A stretch of 49,190 bases of DNA, taken from NCBI GenBank assembly GCA_019594025.1, contig JAFDUB010000001.1:1-49190 (forward strand). The letters run 5' to 3'. Every line of letters begins with the position of its first letter. Positions within the stretch are counted from its first letter, which is position 1. The notes beneath the pieces are model-generated. The model saw nothing but the letters and a program-made list of their open reading frames with translations, had not been told where the DNA came from and did no database searches. The translations under genes were made by a program, and so were the position numbers. Positions 25,926 to 35,286 of this stretch are shown one piece after another. The stretch is from Thermoplasmata archaeon. GTDB lineage: Archaea > Thermoplasmatota > Thermoplasmata > Halarchaeoplasmatales > Halarchaeoplasmataceae.

Positions 25926-28900
25926 TCACTCCTTTTTCTTGGTGACTAAAGAGAAAATCGTTATACATAGCAGTATAACGATAAACCAGCCTAAACTGGT
26001 GAACTCAGGTATGTTGGGTGAGATCATGAACGGCTCTAAACGTATCGAAGTGTCGATACCTGATAGGATATTGGTATGCTCCATCTGGAAATCCCATGAA
26101 TCTTCAGTTCGGTTATAGGTCCATGAGGCTAGAGTGTCGTCCATCATAGCTACAAGGAAAATGTCTCCTCTTGTATCCTGTATAAGCTGTATCCTCTCCG
26201 GATAGTCCACGTTCTCGTAAGTTATACTTCCAATCTCTCCCCAGTTTCCTTCGTGGTACCTGCGGTATACTGGATATCCATATTCTTCAGTACCCCAGAC
26301 GAGTATAACTGTGTCCTGAACCGAGGAATCGTACAACAGGTCGAAACATCTGTTCCCCAACGTGAAAGTGTCCTGATCATGAGTTGTTTCGTCTACAAAG
26401 TTGTTGTCTTCGATCTTTAATGTTTTCAAAGGCCATGAGTTTTCAGTCTCATAACTCACCGCTATGGTCATTCCATCTCCGCTGGGATCCGGTGCAACCG
26501 ATATCCATCTGCCTTCTCCTCCAATATCGTAGCTGAATTCCGTTCCCCAACCCTCCTCAGGTCTCCACAATCTCATGTACAATTGACTGCTGCCGTCCCT
26601 GCCCCACACAAACAGAGCGTTACCCGCGTTATCGAAGGTAATGTCCTCACTCGGTAGTATCTCCCCATTCATCGCTGGTACCGGCCCATCGTCCAAAGCC
26701 TGTAGGTCGATCATCTCGTTCCCGTCCCATATCAAGCCGACTCGATGGTTATTTTCGAAATGGAATGTGTTATAAGCAGTTAAAAAGATGGCGATATCGT
26801 CGCTGACTGGTGAAGAGGATGTTTCGATCCAGTCTATTTGACACATGGCCCGGGCGAGATCGTACATGATTTCTTCCGACCACGACGCATTTTCCCTGTC
26901 CCACGTTCTATAGTTGAAGAAAGAACGAGGCTCGTCTTCATCCGCGGTAGCGTTGTAGTAGATTATATGCCCCTGTCCGGTGAGACCCTCGTAGGCCACA
27001 TCGAAAACTCGATGTGTACTGTCAACTCCTATGTTCATGGCGATGGGTTCTGCACCGGTCCAATCTGTTCCATTCCAAACGTTGGCAAATATATGAACCC
27101 CTCCATCGGCGTCCTCCACTTGAACCGCAATTATCTTTTCTTCCAAAGTAGGATTCTGCCGGTTTACCAACCATTGTATTTCAGGTCCACCAATTTGCCC
27201 CTCTTCGGTTCCACCCCAGTTCTCCCCATCCCACCATGAGTACTCGAAGTCTCCATCTCCGATTCCATAGGATATCAAAACCTCCGACATCTCCTCCATG
27301 AGCTCTTCGTAATCCCGGATCTCAGCATTCCGAACTGACCTATGAGGTGAAAGAACAACCCGATCCCCTCGTCCTTCCCAGTTGATTGTTTTGATGAGAC
27401 CGGTTTCAAAAGATGTACCACCAGCATAAATTTCCAGTTGATTGTACCATTTAGCACACTCCGGTTCGCTCTCTTCCTCTATCCATTCACCGTTTTCATT
27501 ATAGTAGGAGGTAACATAAAGTATTTCGCCGTACTGCCCCCTTACAACCACTTTTCTGTCCGCGTCGCTGCCGTTATATAACATTCCAGAACCATCTTCG
27601 TCTATGTAAAATATGACTTCATCTTCTCCAGATATTCTTTCAACCACGGGGTCGGGTTCTACAGGGTCGGGCTCGTAATCTGGAGTGTACACATCAACCC
27701 CTTCCGGTATGGCGGTTCCCTGGAGAACCCTGCCTCTTGTTTTCACGTAAAAGAAGATATCCTCCTCGATATATCCATATTCTATAATATCAACGTTAGC
27801 TGGTAGGTTGTATTCCACACTGTGCTCCTCTTTTAAATCCTCCCATTCAACAAAAACACCGTCTATTTGCGCTTCATATGAAACTTCTTCAAAATAATAG
27901 GAACGTGGTTCACCGGATATCGTTGTCACAGCTTCAGTTTCCACATCCTTTACCTGTACGGTAATAATCTCATCGGGGGTCGCGGTACCGTTAACTGTAA
28001 TTCTTATGCTGGTGTTTTTCTCCACTAACAAGGGATAATCTACATCAACCTCTACGGTCTCGAAATTACCGTTAAATGAGATGTCTTGAACCGTCACTTC
28101 ATCACCTCTAGCGGTCAAGTTAAGCACCAGTATGTCTTCATCAGGCGAGATCACATGGTCGTTTACAGGACTGTGTTGATAAATTGACAATGAAGGTTTT
28201 CCGGGGACGATGACATGGTCGCTGTGAGCCTCTACTCCCTTTGAATCCCTTGAGACAATATATATTTCTACGTCCTCTTCGTCCTGAACGGTAACGTGAG
28301 GAATCGAGAACTCCAATTCGTTTTCCACTTTAGCGACGTCTATATTACCTATAATCTCCCAATCATTCCAGTTTCTTTGGTCGGTTCGATTTTCGTACTG
28401 ATATACAGCTCCAAAAATTTCATTCTCCCATCCCTGCACCTTTACCAGATAATTAGCCTTTATGGTGGGTGTGTAGTAATGGTTTTGGTCTTCGTCCGTG
28501 GTGATATTAAGGAAGAAGTAGAATGAATCCATGTTCCCTTCTTCATCTCCAACCAGTATTTCCTCCTCCGTTCGGATATAGAAGAACAAACGTTCGTCAC
28601 AAGTAGTCACAGCGCTTTCTTCGATGCTGACGCTGGACGATATCTCTTCAAGTTGGAAACTATAGGTGTCTATTTCTCTCCAATCTTCAAAATCACCGTC
28701 AATGACCATCCTTTCATCATCTTCGAAGGGAGAATAGAACAAGAAAAAGGCAAAGGATGATATTATTATCAATGTAATAACGAAAAGTGCGACGGGAGCT
28801 TTTTTCCTTTCTGTTTTCCGTCTCTTCGTTTTAACGGGTCCTGCGGATTTTCTTCCATTAACTAAACCACCTCCAATCTCCACATCCCTTGCACGCAAAC

Positions 28901-29639
28901 CGTTTACTTTACCCTCCCTAGGTTCGTCCTTTTCTTTTTTCTCGGCAATGGGCATGTACACTTTTTTAGGCTTTTTTTCTTGTCTCTTCTTCTCTTCTTC
29001 TAATTTGGATAAAAGCCCGTTCGCTTTTTCACAAGCGTTTTTGTAATTGTGTAATATAAGCTCCTCTTCTATCTTGTCGATATCTTTCGAGTATTTATCG
29101 AGTGATAGATGGTCTTTTTGCTCTTTCCAGATGTCTTTTATTCCTTCAAAATCCTTATTGGTCTTTTTTAAATATCCTATGTCTCTAAGTATTCCGTAAA
29201 GTCTCTCCCACTCTTTATCGGTTACACCATGGCTTATCTGCCGATGTATATCCTGTAACTCTTTTTCAAAGTAAGCACGGTGATCGTTGACCACCACTCC
29301 CGCTTCAATACCTTTTTGTATTGAATTTTCAACCTTTTCAATCACTTTATTTATATCCTTTTTTTCCTTCTCCTCTTCCTCACAATGGGTGCATGATCCT
29401 TCCGATTCGATAGGTTCACCACAGTTTTCACAAACCTCCATATCTGCTAGTATCTCTTTAACGTCTTCCAATATTCGCCGAGCTGTTTTTGGCCCGATGC
29501 CCTTTACTTTCTTTAGCTCTCCCTCATCAAGCTCCGAAAGGTCCTTTAAGGACTGAACTGCAAGTTCATCCACGATTGTATTAGCGGTGGTTTCTCCTAT
29601 CCCTTTTATCTGTTGAAGATGGTGGATTATTTTTCCCAT
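25926..29639 (-). CDS. Membrane-spanning protein: HhH + zinc ribbon inside, large ectodomain outside
   Basis: I do not recognise an established family for the whole 1237-residue protein. Residues 1-65 contain two helix-hairpin-helix motifs (IKGIGETTAN, VKGIGPKTAR). Cysteines 70, 73, 83 and 86 form a CxxC/CxxC zinc ribbon. A charged, helical stretch (95-235) follows, then a basic patch (KTKRRKTERKK) and a transmembrane helix at about 281-302, so the N-terminus should be cytoplasmic. The rest is a beta-rich ectodomain with two DOMON/CBM9-like openings (DGDFEDW near 314 and DGVFVEW further on) and repeated Trp-Gly-Asn phrases like a beta-propeller. It ends IPEF, a hydrophobic helix and KKKE, like archaeal surface proteins with sorting-type C-termini. 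Confidence 0.85.
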   Translation of the reverse strand: MGKIIHHLQQIKGIGETTANTIVDELAVQSLKDLSELDEGELKKVKGIGPKTARRILEDVKEILADMEVCENCGEPIESEGSCTHCEEEEKEKKDINKVIEKVENSIQKGIEAGVVVNDHRAYFEKELQDIHRQISHGVTDKEWERLYGILRDIGYLKKTNKDFEGIKDIWKEQKDHLSLDKYSKDIDKIEEELILHNYKNACEKANGLLSKLEEEKKRQEKKPKKVYMPIAEKKEKDEPREGKVNGLRARDVEIGGGLVNGRKSAGPVKTKRRKTERKKAPVALFVITLIIISSFAFFLFYSPFEDDERMVIDGDFEDWREIDTYSFQLEEISSSVSIEESAVTTCDERLFFYIRTEEEILVGDEEGNMDSFYFFLNITTDEDQNHYYTPTIKANYLVKVQGWENEIFGAVYQYENRTDQRNWNDWEIIGNIDVAKVENELEFSIPHVTVQDEEDVEIYIVSRDSKGVEAHSDHVIVPGKPSLSIYQHSPVNDHVISPDEDILVLNLTARGDEVTVQDISFNGNFETVEVDVDYPLLVEKNTSIRITVNGTATPDEIITVQVKDVETEAVTTISGEPRSYYFEEVSYEAQIDGVFVEWEDLKEEHSVEYNLPANVDIIEYGYIEEDIFFYVKTRGRVLQGTAIPEGVDVYTPDYEPDPVEPDPVVERISGEDEVIFYIDEDGSGMLYNGSDADRKVVVRGQYGEILYVTSYYNENGEWIEEESEPECAKWYNQLEIYAGGTSFETGLIKTINWEGRGDRVVLSPHRSVRNAEIRDYEELMEEMSEVLISYGIGDGDFEYSWWDGENWGGTEEGQIGGPEIQWLVNRQNPTLEEKIIAVQVEDADGGVHIFANVWNGTDWTGAEPIAMNIGVDSTHRVFDVAYEGLTGQGHIIYYNATADEDEPRSFFNYRTWDRENASWSEEIMYDLARAMCQIDWIETSSSPVSDDIAIFLTAYNTFHFENNHRVGLIWDGNEMIDLQALDDGPVPAMNGEILPSEDITFDNAGNALFVWGRDGSSQLYMRLWRPEEGWGTEFSYDIGGEGRWISVAPDPSGDGMTIAVSYETENSWPLKTLKIEDNNFVDETTHDQDTFTLGNRCFDLLYDSSVQDTVILVWGTEEYGYPVYRRYHEGNWGEIGSITYENVDYPERIQLIQDTRGDIFLVAMMDDTLASWTYNRTEDSWDFQMEHTNILSGIDTSIRLEPFMISPNIPEFTSLGWFIVILLCITIFSLVTKKKE

Positions 29640-29701
29640 GTTCTGGATTTTTTACATGTGAATAATCCTCTAAATAGTTTTTGGAAAATAAGTTCCGATA
29701 A

Positions 29702-31555
29702 ATGAGAAACTTTATTTTGGATGAAATGTTACATGACCTCGGTGTAGATATGCCCACGAATAAAACTAGCAGTGCAGATGGAATTGAATGGAATTTGACA
29801 GATTTTTACGAGTCATTAGACGATCCGAACATCGAGCGGGATTTAAATAAAGCCCTCAAGAGGGCCGATGATTTCGCTGAAAAATATAGAGGGAAGATAG
29901 AAGAGCTGAAGCTCACACCTTCCGAGTTTAAAGAGGCTATGGATGAATATGAAAACATCTACGAACTAATGGCAAAGATAGGGTCCTTTGCTGTACTTTC
30001 ATATTCTGTAGATACGCAGGATCCGGATAGAGGTGCCCTGTACGCCAAGGCTCAGGAAAAATCCAGTGAAGTAAAGAACAAGTTAATATTTTTTCAACTA
30101 GAATGGCAGTCCTTGGATGATGAGAATGCCGATAAATACATGGAATCCGATGAGTTAGATAAGTACTCCAGTTTGATCAGACATTGGAGGAGATATACTC
30201 CCTATATGTTATCCGAGAGAGAGGAGCAGCTGGTGGAATCTTTGCAGAACACGGCCAAGAAGGCGTTCGTAAGGTTATTCGACGAGACCATCGGAGATAT
30301 AGAGGTGCCCATAGAGATCGAAGGTGAGGAGAAAAAGATGGTCCTTGACCAGGCTCTTTCTCTTCTCTTTGAAAATGATCGAGATGTTAGAAAGAAGGCG
30401 AAAGAGGGTGTTACCAAAGCCCTCAAGGATAAGAACAAGCTTTTAACCTTTATTTTCAACAACATCGTCCTCAATCACGATACCATAAGTGAATTTAGAG
30501 ACTATCCCCACCCTATGACACCTAGAAATCTTGATAATCGAGTGGATAAGGATACGGTTGATGCCCTGATGGAGGCCTGCATTAACAATGTGGAGATGGT
30601 ACACAAGTTCTACGAAATAAAGAAGGACCTCCTCGGGTATGATAAACTCTACGATTACGATAGATACAACCCACTACCTGGAGCCCCTTCTGAAATCACT
30701 TTTGAGGAAAGTAAAAAGAAGGTGCTGAACGCCTTCGAACGTTTCTCTCCCCAGATGAGAGAGGTGGCTGAGAAATTCTTTGACAATTCATGGATAGACG
30801 CCCAACTCAAACCCGGAAAAAGAGGTGGTGCCTTCAGTGCTTCCACAGTTCCCTCTGTTCATCCCTACATACTTCTCAACTTCACGGACAAACCCCGCGA
30901 TGCTATGACCATGGCTCATGAGCTGGGACACGGTATCCACCAATATCTGGCTAGGAAGCAGGGTTATCTTCAGCAGAGCACTCCTCTTACCACTGCAGAG
31001 ATGGCCAGCGTGTTTGGAGAGATGCTTTTATTCGATAAAATGCTGGAGGAAGAGGATCCAGAAACGAAATTAGCGCTGATTGGAAACAAACTCCAAAGTG
31101 ATTTCGCTACCGTTTTCAGACAGGTCGTAATGACCCGCTTCGAACTTTCGCTTCATGAAGCTAGAAAAGAAAAAGGTGAATTAAAACCCCAGCAAATTTG
31201 CGAACTATGGCTCGAAGCCAACGAAAAAGAGTTCGGAGAATCTGTTGAACTCACCGACGACTACGGTTGGTGGTGGTCGTACGTTCTTCATTTTGTACAC
31301 TATCCCTTCTACTGCTACGCTTACGCATTTGGAGAACTTTTAGTACTCGCACTATACGGACTTTATAAGGAACAGGGCCAGGAGTTTGTACCTAAATACA
31401 TAGAACTGTTGTCTAGAGGCGGTTCAGAGGATCCAAAAGACCTTTTAGCTGAAATAGGCGTTGATATCACCGACCCCGAGTTCTGGCAGAAGGGCCTATC
31501 GGTTCTTTGGGAACATCTGGATACCATGGAAAACCTTTTAAAAGAAACGGAGTGA
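29702..31555 (+). CDS. pepF: Oligoendopeptidase F-like M3 metallopeptidase
   Basis: A 617-residue zinc peptidase of family M3 that degrades short peptides in the cytoplasm. The zinc site is HELGH in AMTMAHELGHGIHQ, with the third-ligand glutamate in TTAEMASVFGEML downstream. The N-terminal half is the helical M3 domain (IEWNLTDFYES is the usual beginning). There is no signal peptide. A TATA-like CTCTAAATAG about 28 bp before the ATG at 29702 supports this start on a leaderless mRNA, although a later ATG (residue 9) is possible. Confidence 0.94.
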   Translation: MRNFILDEMLHDLGVDMPTNKTSSADGIEWNLTDFYESLDDPNIERDLNKALKRADDFAEKYRGKIEELKLTPSEFKEAMDEYENIYELMAKIGSFAVLSYSVDTQDPDRGALYAKAQEKSSEVKNKLIFFQLEWQSLDDENADKYMESDELDKYSSLIRHWRRYTPYMLSEREEQLVESLQNTAKKAFVRLFDETIGDIEVPIEIEGEEKKMVLDQALSLLFENDRDVRKKAKEGVTKALKDKNKLLTFIFNNIVLNHDTISEFRDYPHPMTPRNLDNRVDKDTVDALMEACINNVEMVHKFYEIKKDLLGYDKLYDYDRYNPLPGAPSEITFEESKKKVLNAFERFSPQMREVAEKFFDNSWIDAQLKPGKRGGAFSASTVPSVHPYILLNFTDKPRDAMTMAHELGHGIHQYLARKQGYLQQSTPLTTAEMASVFGEMLLFDKMLEEEDPETKLALIGNKLQSDFATVFRQVVMTRFELSLHEARKEKGELKPQQICELWLEANEKEFGESVELTDDYGWWWSYVLHFVHYPFYCYAYAFGELLVLALYGLYKEQGQEFVPKYIELLSRGGSEDPKDLLAEIGVDITDPEFWQKGLSVLWEHLDTMENLLKETE

Positions 31556-31603
31556 ATCAGCGTAACACTTTAAATAGGAAAACACATACAATAGGTAGAT
31601 AAA

Positions 31604-31993
31604 ATGGCATGGGAACAAAACGAAGTCAGAAATCTCAAGGTCAATCATTATATAATGATCGATGACGAACCTTGCAAGATTAAGAGTATAGATATATCTA
31701 AACCTGGGAAACATGGCGAAGCCAAGGCTAGAATACAGGGTATAGGTATATTCGATAGAAAAAAGCACAGTATGATAAGCCCGGTTACTCATAAAATACG
31801 AGTACCGATAATAGATAAGCGAAAGGGCCAAGTTATCAGTATCCAGGGAAATGAAGTTAAAATAATGGACCTTGAGACCTACGAAACCTTCGGTTTAGCA
31901 GTTGATGACGACGAGATAATGGATAAAGTTGAGCAGGGCCAAGAAGTCGATTATTTGGAAACCGTGGGTAAAAAGAAGATTACAAGGGTGTGA
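31604..31993 (+). CDS. eif5a: Translation initiation factor aIF5A
   Basis: aIF5A relieves ribosome stalling and needs a lysine modified to hypusine or deoxyhypusine. The 129-residue protein has the SH3-like N-terminal domain with the modification loop SKPGKHGEAK, lysine 36 being the expected target, and a C-terminal OB domain. A Shine-Dalgarno (TAGGTAGAT) precedes the ATG and a CTTTAAATAG box lies about 36 bp upstream. The next gene makes putrescine, the precursor chain for hypusine, which is a sensible pairing. The reading frame continues past the TGA stop directly into the agmatinase frame. Confidence 0.97.
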   Translation: MAWEQNEVRNLKVNHYIMIDDEPCKIKSIDISKPGKHGEAKARIQGIGIFDRKKHSMISPVTHKIRVPIIDKRKGQVISIQGNEVKIMDLETYETFGLAVDDDEIMDKVEQGQEVDYLETVGKKKITRV

Positions 31994-31999
31994 GAGAAA

Positions 32000-32821
32000 A
32001 TAACCGTATTTGCTAGTGCGCGGAGCGACTACGAAGGGGCGGAGTATGTATTTTTAGGAGTCCCCTTCGACAAAACATCCTCTTTTCGTACGGGTACCGC
32101 ACAAGCACCGTCTTCCATACGTAGAGCGTCCTACTGTTTCGAGCCTTATATGATGGAGTATGATGTTGATATAAGTACCATACCACTTCACGACTATGGG
32201 AATTTGGTGGAGTACTCGTTGGAAGATATGGGTTCAACGGTTAGAGGAACAATTATGGATATACTGGAAGACGGTAAGTTTCCTTTGATAGTCGGAGGTG
32301 AACATTCTATAACTCCGCATGTTGTGTCCGCCTATGAAGACGTCAGCGTTTTGATCCTGGACGCTCATCTTGATTACAGAGATACTTATGAAGGTATGAA
32401 GTACAGTCACGCCACAGTTTCAAGAAGAGTTTCAGAACAGATAGCAAATGACTTACTCGTTTGTGGTGTGAGATCTATTTCTTCCGATGAGATTAAAGAA
32501 GGTAATTTACCTAATTATATATCCGCTAAAGAAATAAACTCTATGGGGGAACCTGTTGATAGGGTAGGTGAAAACTTCAAATCCTCTAGAATTTATCTAT
32601 CTATAGATATGGACGTGGTTGACCCCGCCTACGCTCCAGGAGTTGGAAATCCTGAACCATTTGGTCTAAAACCTATCGTTTTGAAGGAAATCATACATAA
32701 ACTAGCCGATAGAATGGTTGGATTCGATATTATGGAGGTATCTCCCACCAACGATGCAGGGGGTATAACTTCGAACCTAGCCGCTAGGTTGATATACGAG
32801 TTTCTCGGCTCTCGAAGGTAG
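32000..32821 (+). CDS. speB: Agmatinase (arginase/ureohydrolase family), non-ATG start
   Basis: It hydrolyses agmatine to putrescine and urea. Manganese-site motifs are GGEHSIT, DAHLDYRD and SIDMDVVDPAYAPG, with EVSPTND near the end. The first ATG in frame is at 32150, but the conserved N-terminal strand (YEGAEYVFLGVPFDKTSSFR, then GTAQAPSSIR) is encoded upstream of it. Between the aIF5A stop and 32150 there is no ATG, GTG or TTG in frame. The ATA at 32000, 5 nt after GGTGTGAG, is the best candidate start (273 aa, near family length). A sequence error, non-AUG initiation or readthrough of the aIF5A stop are all possible. Confidence 0.88.
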   Translation: MTVFASARSDYEGAEYVFLGVPFDKTSSFRTGTAQAPSSIRRASYCFEPYMMEYDVDISTIPLHDYGNLVEYSLEDMGSTVRGTIMDILEDGKFPLIVGGEHSITPHVVSAYEDVSVLILDAHLDYRDTYEGMKYSHATVSRRVSEQIANDLLVCGVRSISSDEIKEGNLPNYISAKEINSMGEPVDRVGENFKSSRIYLSIDMDVVDPAYAPGVGNPEPFGLKPIVLKEIIHKLADRMVGFDIMEVSPTNDAGGITSNLAARLIYEFLGSRR

Positions 32822-32823
32822 AT

Positions 32824-33903
32824 TTAGTAAACGTTTTGGATTTTCTTCACCTTTTTATCCGGAACCACCAAGTGCTTTGATTTTATACCAGTAGCTACCA
32901 GCATCACTCGCAAGGTATTTTCCAGTTCAGGCTTGATGTTGCATCCCCATATTATATGCGCATCGGGACTGACAACCCTTTCTATCTCCTCGGCCACCAT
33001 TTCAGCTTCTCGGATCGTCATGCTGCTGCCGCCGGTGACGTTGATGAGAGCTCCTTTGGCTCCACTGATATCTACATCCAATAAGGGGGAGTTAATCGCT
33101 TCTTCAATTGCTTCGAGAGCTCTATTATCTCCCGATGCTGAAGATTCACCCATACCTACCATGGCCATCCCAGCGCTCTGCATTACCGTCTTCAGATCGT
33201 TGTAGTCCAAGTTCACAAGTCCGGGTTTTGTGATCATCTCTGTCAGACCCTTAATTGAACGCATCAGTATTTCATCGGCGATCTTGAAAGCTTTGTTCAA
33301 GGATAATCTTGGGAACAGTTCAACCAGTTTATCGTTCGGTATTATTATCACCGTATCGGTGAGATTCTTCATCTGTTGGATTCCCCATACCGCGTTCTTT
33401 TCTCTTGATTTTCCTTCGGAAGAAAATGGTTTCGTCATAACCGCTATGGTTAAAGCTCCTTTTTCCTTCGCCATTCTTGCTATCGGTGCGATTGAACCGG
33501 TTCCGGTACCTCCTCCTAAACCGCAGGTAAGAAAAACAATATCTGCACCTTCTAGTATCGGTTCGAAGTTATCGATAGCTTCTTCAGCTGCTTTTTCACC
33601 TATCTCTGGTTTAGAACCTGCACCAAGACCACGGGTTAGGTTACGACCCATCAGTACCTTTCGATCGGCGTGTACACTCAAAAGGTGCTGGGCATCTGTG
33701 TTGGCCGCTACAAGGGCGGCACCTTTTACACCTTCTTCGGCAATTCGATTTAACGTGTTTCCTCCGGCTCCACCGAGACCAACTATCACTATCTTGGTCT
33801 TGAGACCCTTTAGAACCTCAACTAGTTCTTCATCCATATCTTGGTCCGAAAAAACCTCTTTTTTATCATCATCTTTTAGGGCGTTCTTTATGAGGGAGTC
33901 CAT
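32824..33903 (-). CDS. ftsZ1: Cell division GTPase FtsZ (FtsZ1-like)
   Basis: A tubulin-family GTPase that polymerises at the division site. The 359-residue protein has an archaeal-type N-terminal helix-rich tail, GLGGAGGN for nucleotide binding, the tubulin signature GGGTGTG at residues 130-136 and the catalytic T7 loop NLDYNDLKTVM. It lies downstream of the L1-L10-L12 genes but behind a T-rich tract and a 120-bp gap with its own TATA-like element, so it is probably separately transcribed. The Shine-Dalgarno AAAGGAGAG precedes the ATG. In archaea with two FtsZ proteins, FtsZ1 mainly organises the ring. Confidence 0.96.
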   Translation of the reverse strand: MDSLIKNALKDDDKKEVFSDQDMDEELVEVLKGLKTKIVIVGLGGAGGNTLNRIAEEGVKGAALVAANTDAQHLLSVHADRKVLMGRNLTRGLGAGSKPEIGEKAAEEAIDNFEPILEGADIVFLTCGLGGGTGTGSIAPIARMAKEKGALTIAVMTKPFSSEGKSREKNAVWGIQQMKNLTDTVIIIPNDKLVELFPRLSLNKAFKIADEILMRSIKGLTEMITKPGLVNLDYNDLKTVMQSAGMAMVGMGESSASGDNRALEAIEEAINSPLLDVDISGAKGALINVTGGSSMTIREAEMVAEEIERVVSPDAHIIWGCNIKPELENTLRVMLVATGIKSKHLVVPDKKVKKIQNVY

Positions 33904-33993
33904 GATTCTATTCTCTCCTTTAATTTTATTAATTCGGTGTATGATTTGAAGCCTTTATAATGTTTATGGGTAGTTCTATAATTAATCCACCCT

Positions 33994-34020
33994 AAAGAAA
34001 AAAAGATTGAGAGGAAAAAG
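33994..34020 (-). terminator. T-rich terminator after rpl12
   Basis: On the minus strand this reads CTTTTTCCTC then TCTTTTTTTCTTT, just past the rpl12 stop and before the ftsZ1 promoter region. This is the usual archaeal terminator style. Confidence 0.5.
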
Positions 34021-34025
34021 TTCCC

Positions 34026-34337
34026 TCAGAAAAGAGAACCTAGTCCTGCTGCCGCTTCTTCTTTTTCCTGCTCTTCGTCTCTTTCTTCTTCCTCTTCTTC
34101 TTCCTCTTCTTCTTCGGCTGCCTCTGCAGCAGGTGTTGCCGCGACTCCGGCAGAAGGCATTGCGATACCCTCTTCTATTGCCGCCTCGATATCTACGTCT
34201 TCAAGGCATGCGGTGAGGGCTTTTATCCTGGATTCGTCCGGCTCTATACCGGCCGCATCAAGGATTCCTGCAATTCCTTCTTCGTTGATCTCTTTACCCG
34301 CGGAGTGAAGCACCAAAGCGCTGTATATATATTCCAT
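34026..34337 (-). CDS. rpl12: 50S ribosomal protein P1 (archaeal L12)
   Basis: The acidic stalk protein that binds L10 and recruits translational GTPases. The 103-residue protein has an N-terminal helical dimerisation domain (MEYIYSALVLHSAGKEINEE), an alanine-rich hinge, a run of ten glutamates, and the conserved C-terminal hydrophobic tail GLGSLF that contacts EF-2. Last gene of the L1-L10-L12 operon, 19 nt after the L10 gene. Confidence 0.97.
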   Translation of the reverse strand: MEYIYSALVLHSAGKEINEEGIAGILDAAGIEPDESRIKALTACLEDVDIEAAIEEGIAMPSAGVAATPAAEAAEEEEEEEEEEERDEEQEKEEAAAGLGSLF

Positions 34338-34356
34338 ATTCTATGCCTCCTTGAAT

Positions 34357-35277
34357 CTAATTTTTATCCTTCTGTTTTTCTTTCGGTTGTTCTAGTCCTA
34401 ACTTTTCTATCAGTTCACTTCCAAGCACGTCCGGATCGATTTTTGCCGCTAAACTCAGCAAATCTCGATGAGCTTGGGAAAGTTTCAGCTTGACGGTTTC
34501 GTCTACTATTATATCCGTATTGAATGCTAATGAGAAAGCGTCTCTGTGAGCCTTCATTATAAGAGGTTCGATGTTCAAAGACGTTGGATAAGCTGCGTTT
34601 ACGGAAAGGTTGAAAGCCGATTGAGCCGCCTTTTTGATACCATCGAAATACCTCTGTGTATCTATATCAAGGGTATCACTATCGAAGAATGTTCCCTCTT
34701 CATATGCGATTTTCAAATCGAGTCCTACAGTGATGGGATTAATATCAAGCCGGGTAAGCATCTTTGCAAGGTCGGAGGATATTTCCTCCCCTTTCTTTGC
34801 CACCACTTTCGTTTTGTTGATTTTTACCTTACCACTTTGAATCGAAGCAGGTATACCTGCCTTCTGTAGGTCTCCTACGATGGGCCCCGGCTTGAAAGGA
34901 GTATCTCCCCTTTCTACCTTTATATTCTCCGGAGCTATGTCGCCACCCCGGGCGGGAGCCTTGGTTTTGGTCGCTTCCATTCGTTTGTACAATTTGAACG
35001 GATTTAAGTCTGTGGTAACAAGTGCGGTCTGACCGCTTAAATATCCTTTTAACTTCGTTATACCTTCTCTTTCCGATGAAATTGCGTCTAAAGCACGTTC
35101 TATCAGGGTATTCCGGGATACGATGAGATTCACTGAACCTCTCAATCGCGCTCTCATCTGCTGCATCTGAAATGAGGGTATATTTTCTATATCCACTACC
35201 GCTACAACAGGACTCACTTTGAGAAGCTTGGTCAACCGCTCGACTTCTTCCTTTTTCCATGATGGTACCGTAACCAT
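34357..35277 (-). CDS. rpl10: 50S ribosomal protein L10 (archaeal P0)
   Basis: Forms the base of the ribosomal stalk, binding 23S rRNA and several L12 dimers. The 306-residue protein has the rRNA-binding N-domain (from VPSWKKEEVERLTKL), the inserted archaeal domain (ARGGDIAPENI), and the long L12-binding helix (SLAFNTDIIVDETVKLKLSQ region). It ends basic (PKEKQKDKN) without the acidic, GLGxLFG-like tail that many archaeal P0 proteins carry, so GTPase recruitment would depend on L12 alone. ATG at 35277 with GAGGGGATA upstream; 9 nt after the L1 gene. Confidence 0.96.
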   Translation of the reverse strand: MVTVPSWKKEEVERLTKLLKVSPVVAVVDIENIPSFQMQQMRARLRGSVNLIVSRNTLIERALDAISSEREGITKLKGYLSGQTALVTTDLNPFKLYKRMEATKTKAPARGGDIAPENIKVERGDTPFKPGPIVGDLQKAGIPASIQSGKVKINKTKVVAKKGEEISSDLAKMLTRLDINPITVGLDLKIAYEEGTFFDSDTLDIDTQRYFDGIKKAAQSAFNLSVNAAYPTSLNIEPLIMKAHRDAFSLAFNTDIIVDETVKLKLSQAHRDLLSLAAKIDPDVLGSELIEKLGLEQPKEKQKDKN

Positions 35278-35286
35278 GTTATCCCC

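Noticed and set aside
25192..25968. Isopentenyl phosphate kinase, which would complete the mevalonate pathway
   Set aside because: The residues match archaeal UMP kinase (GGTHPGHTTDAV, TSVDGVYSEDPRKN) and the histidine loop of isopentenyl phosphate kinase is not seen.
33230..33949. 239-codon open frame on the plus strand
   Set aside because: Antisense to ftsZ1, which has all catalytic motifs; the frame is a by-product of its codon usage.
34070..34140. Glu-codon run in rpl12 as a sequencing artefact or microsatellite
   Set aside because: Acidic glutamate runs before GLGxLF are normal in archaeal P1 proteins, and the frame is kept to the conserved end.
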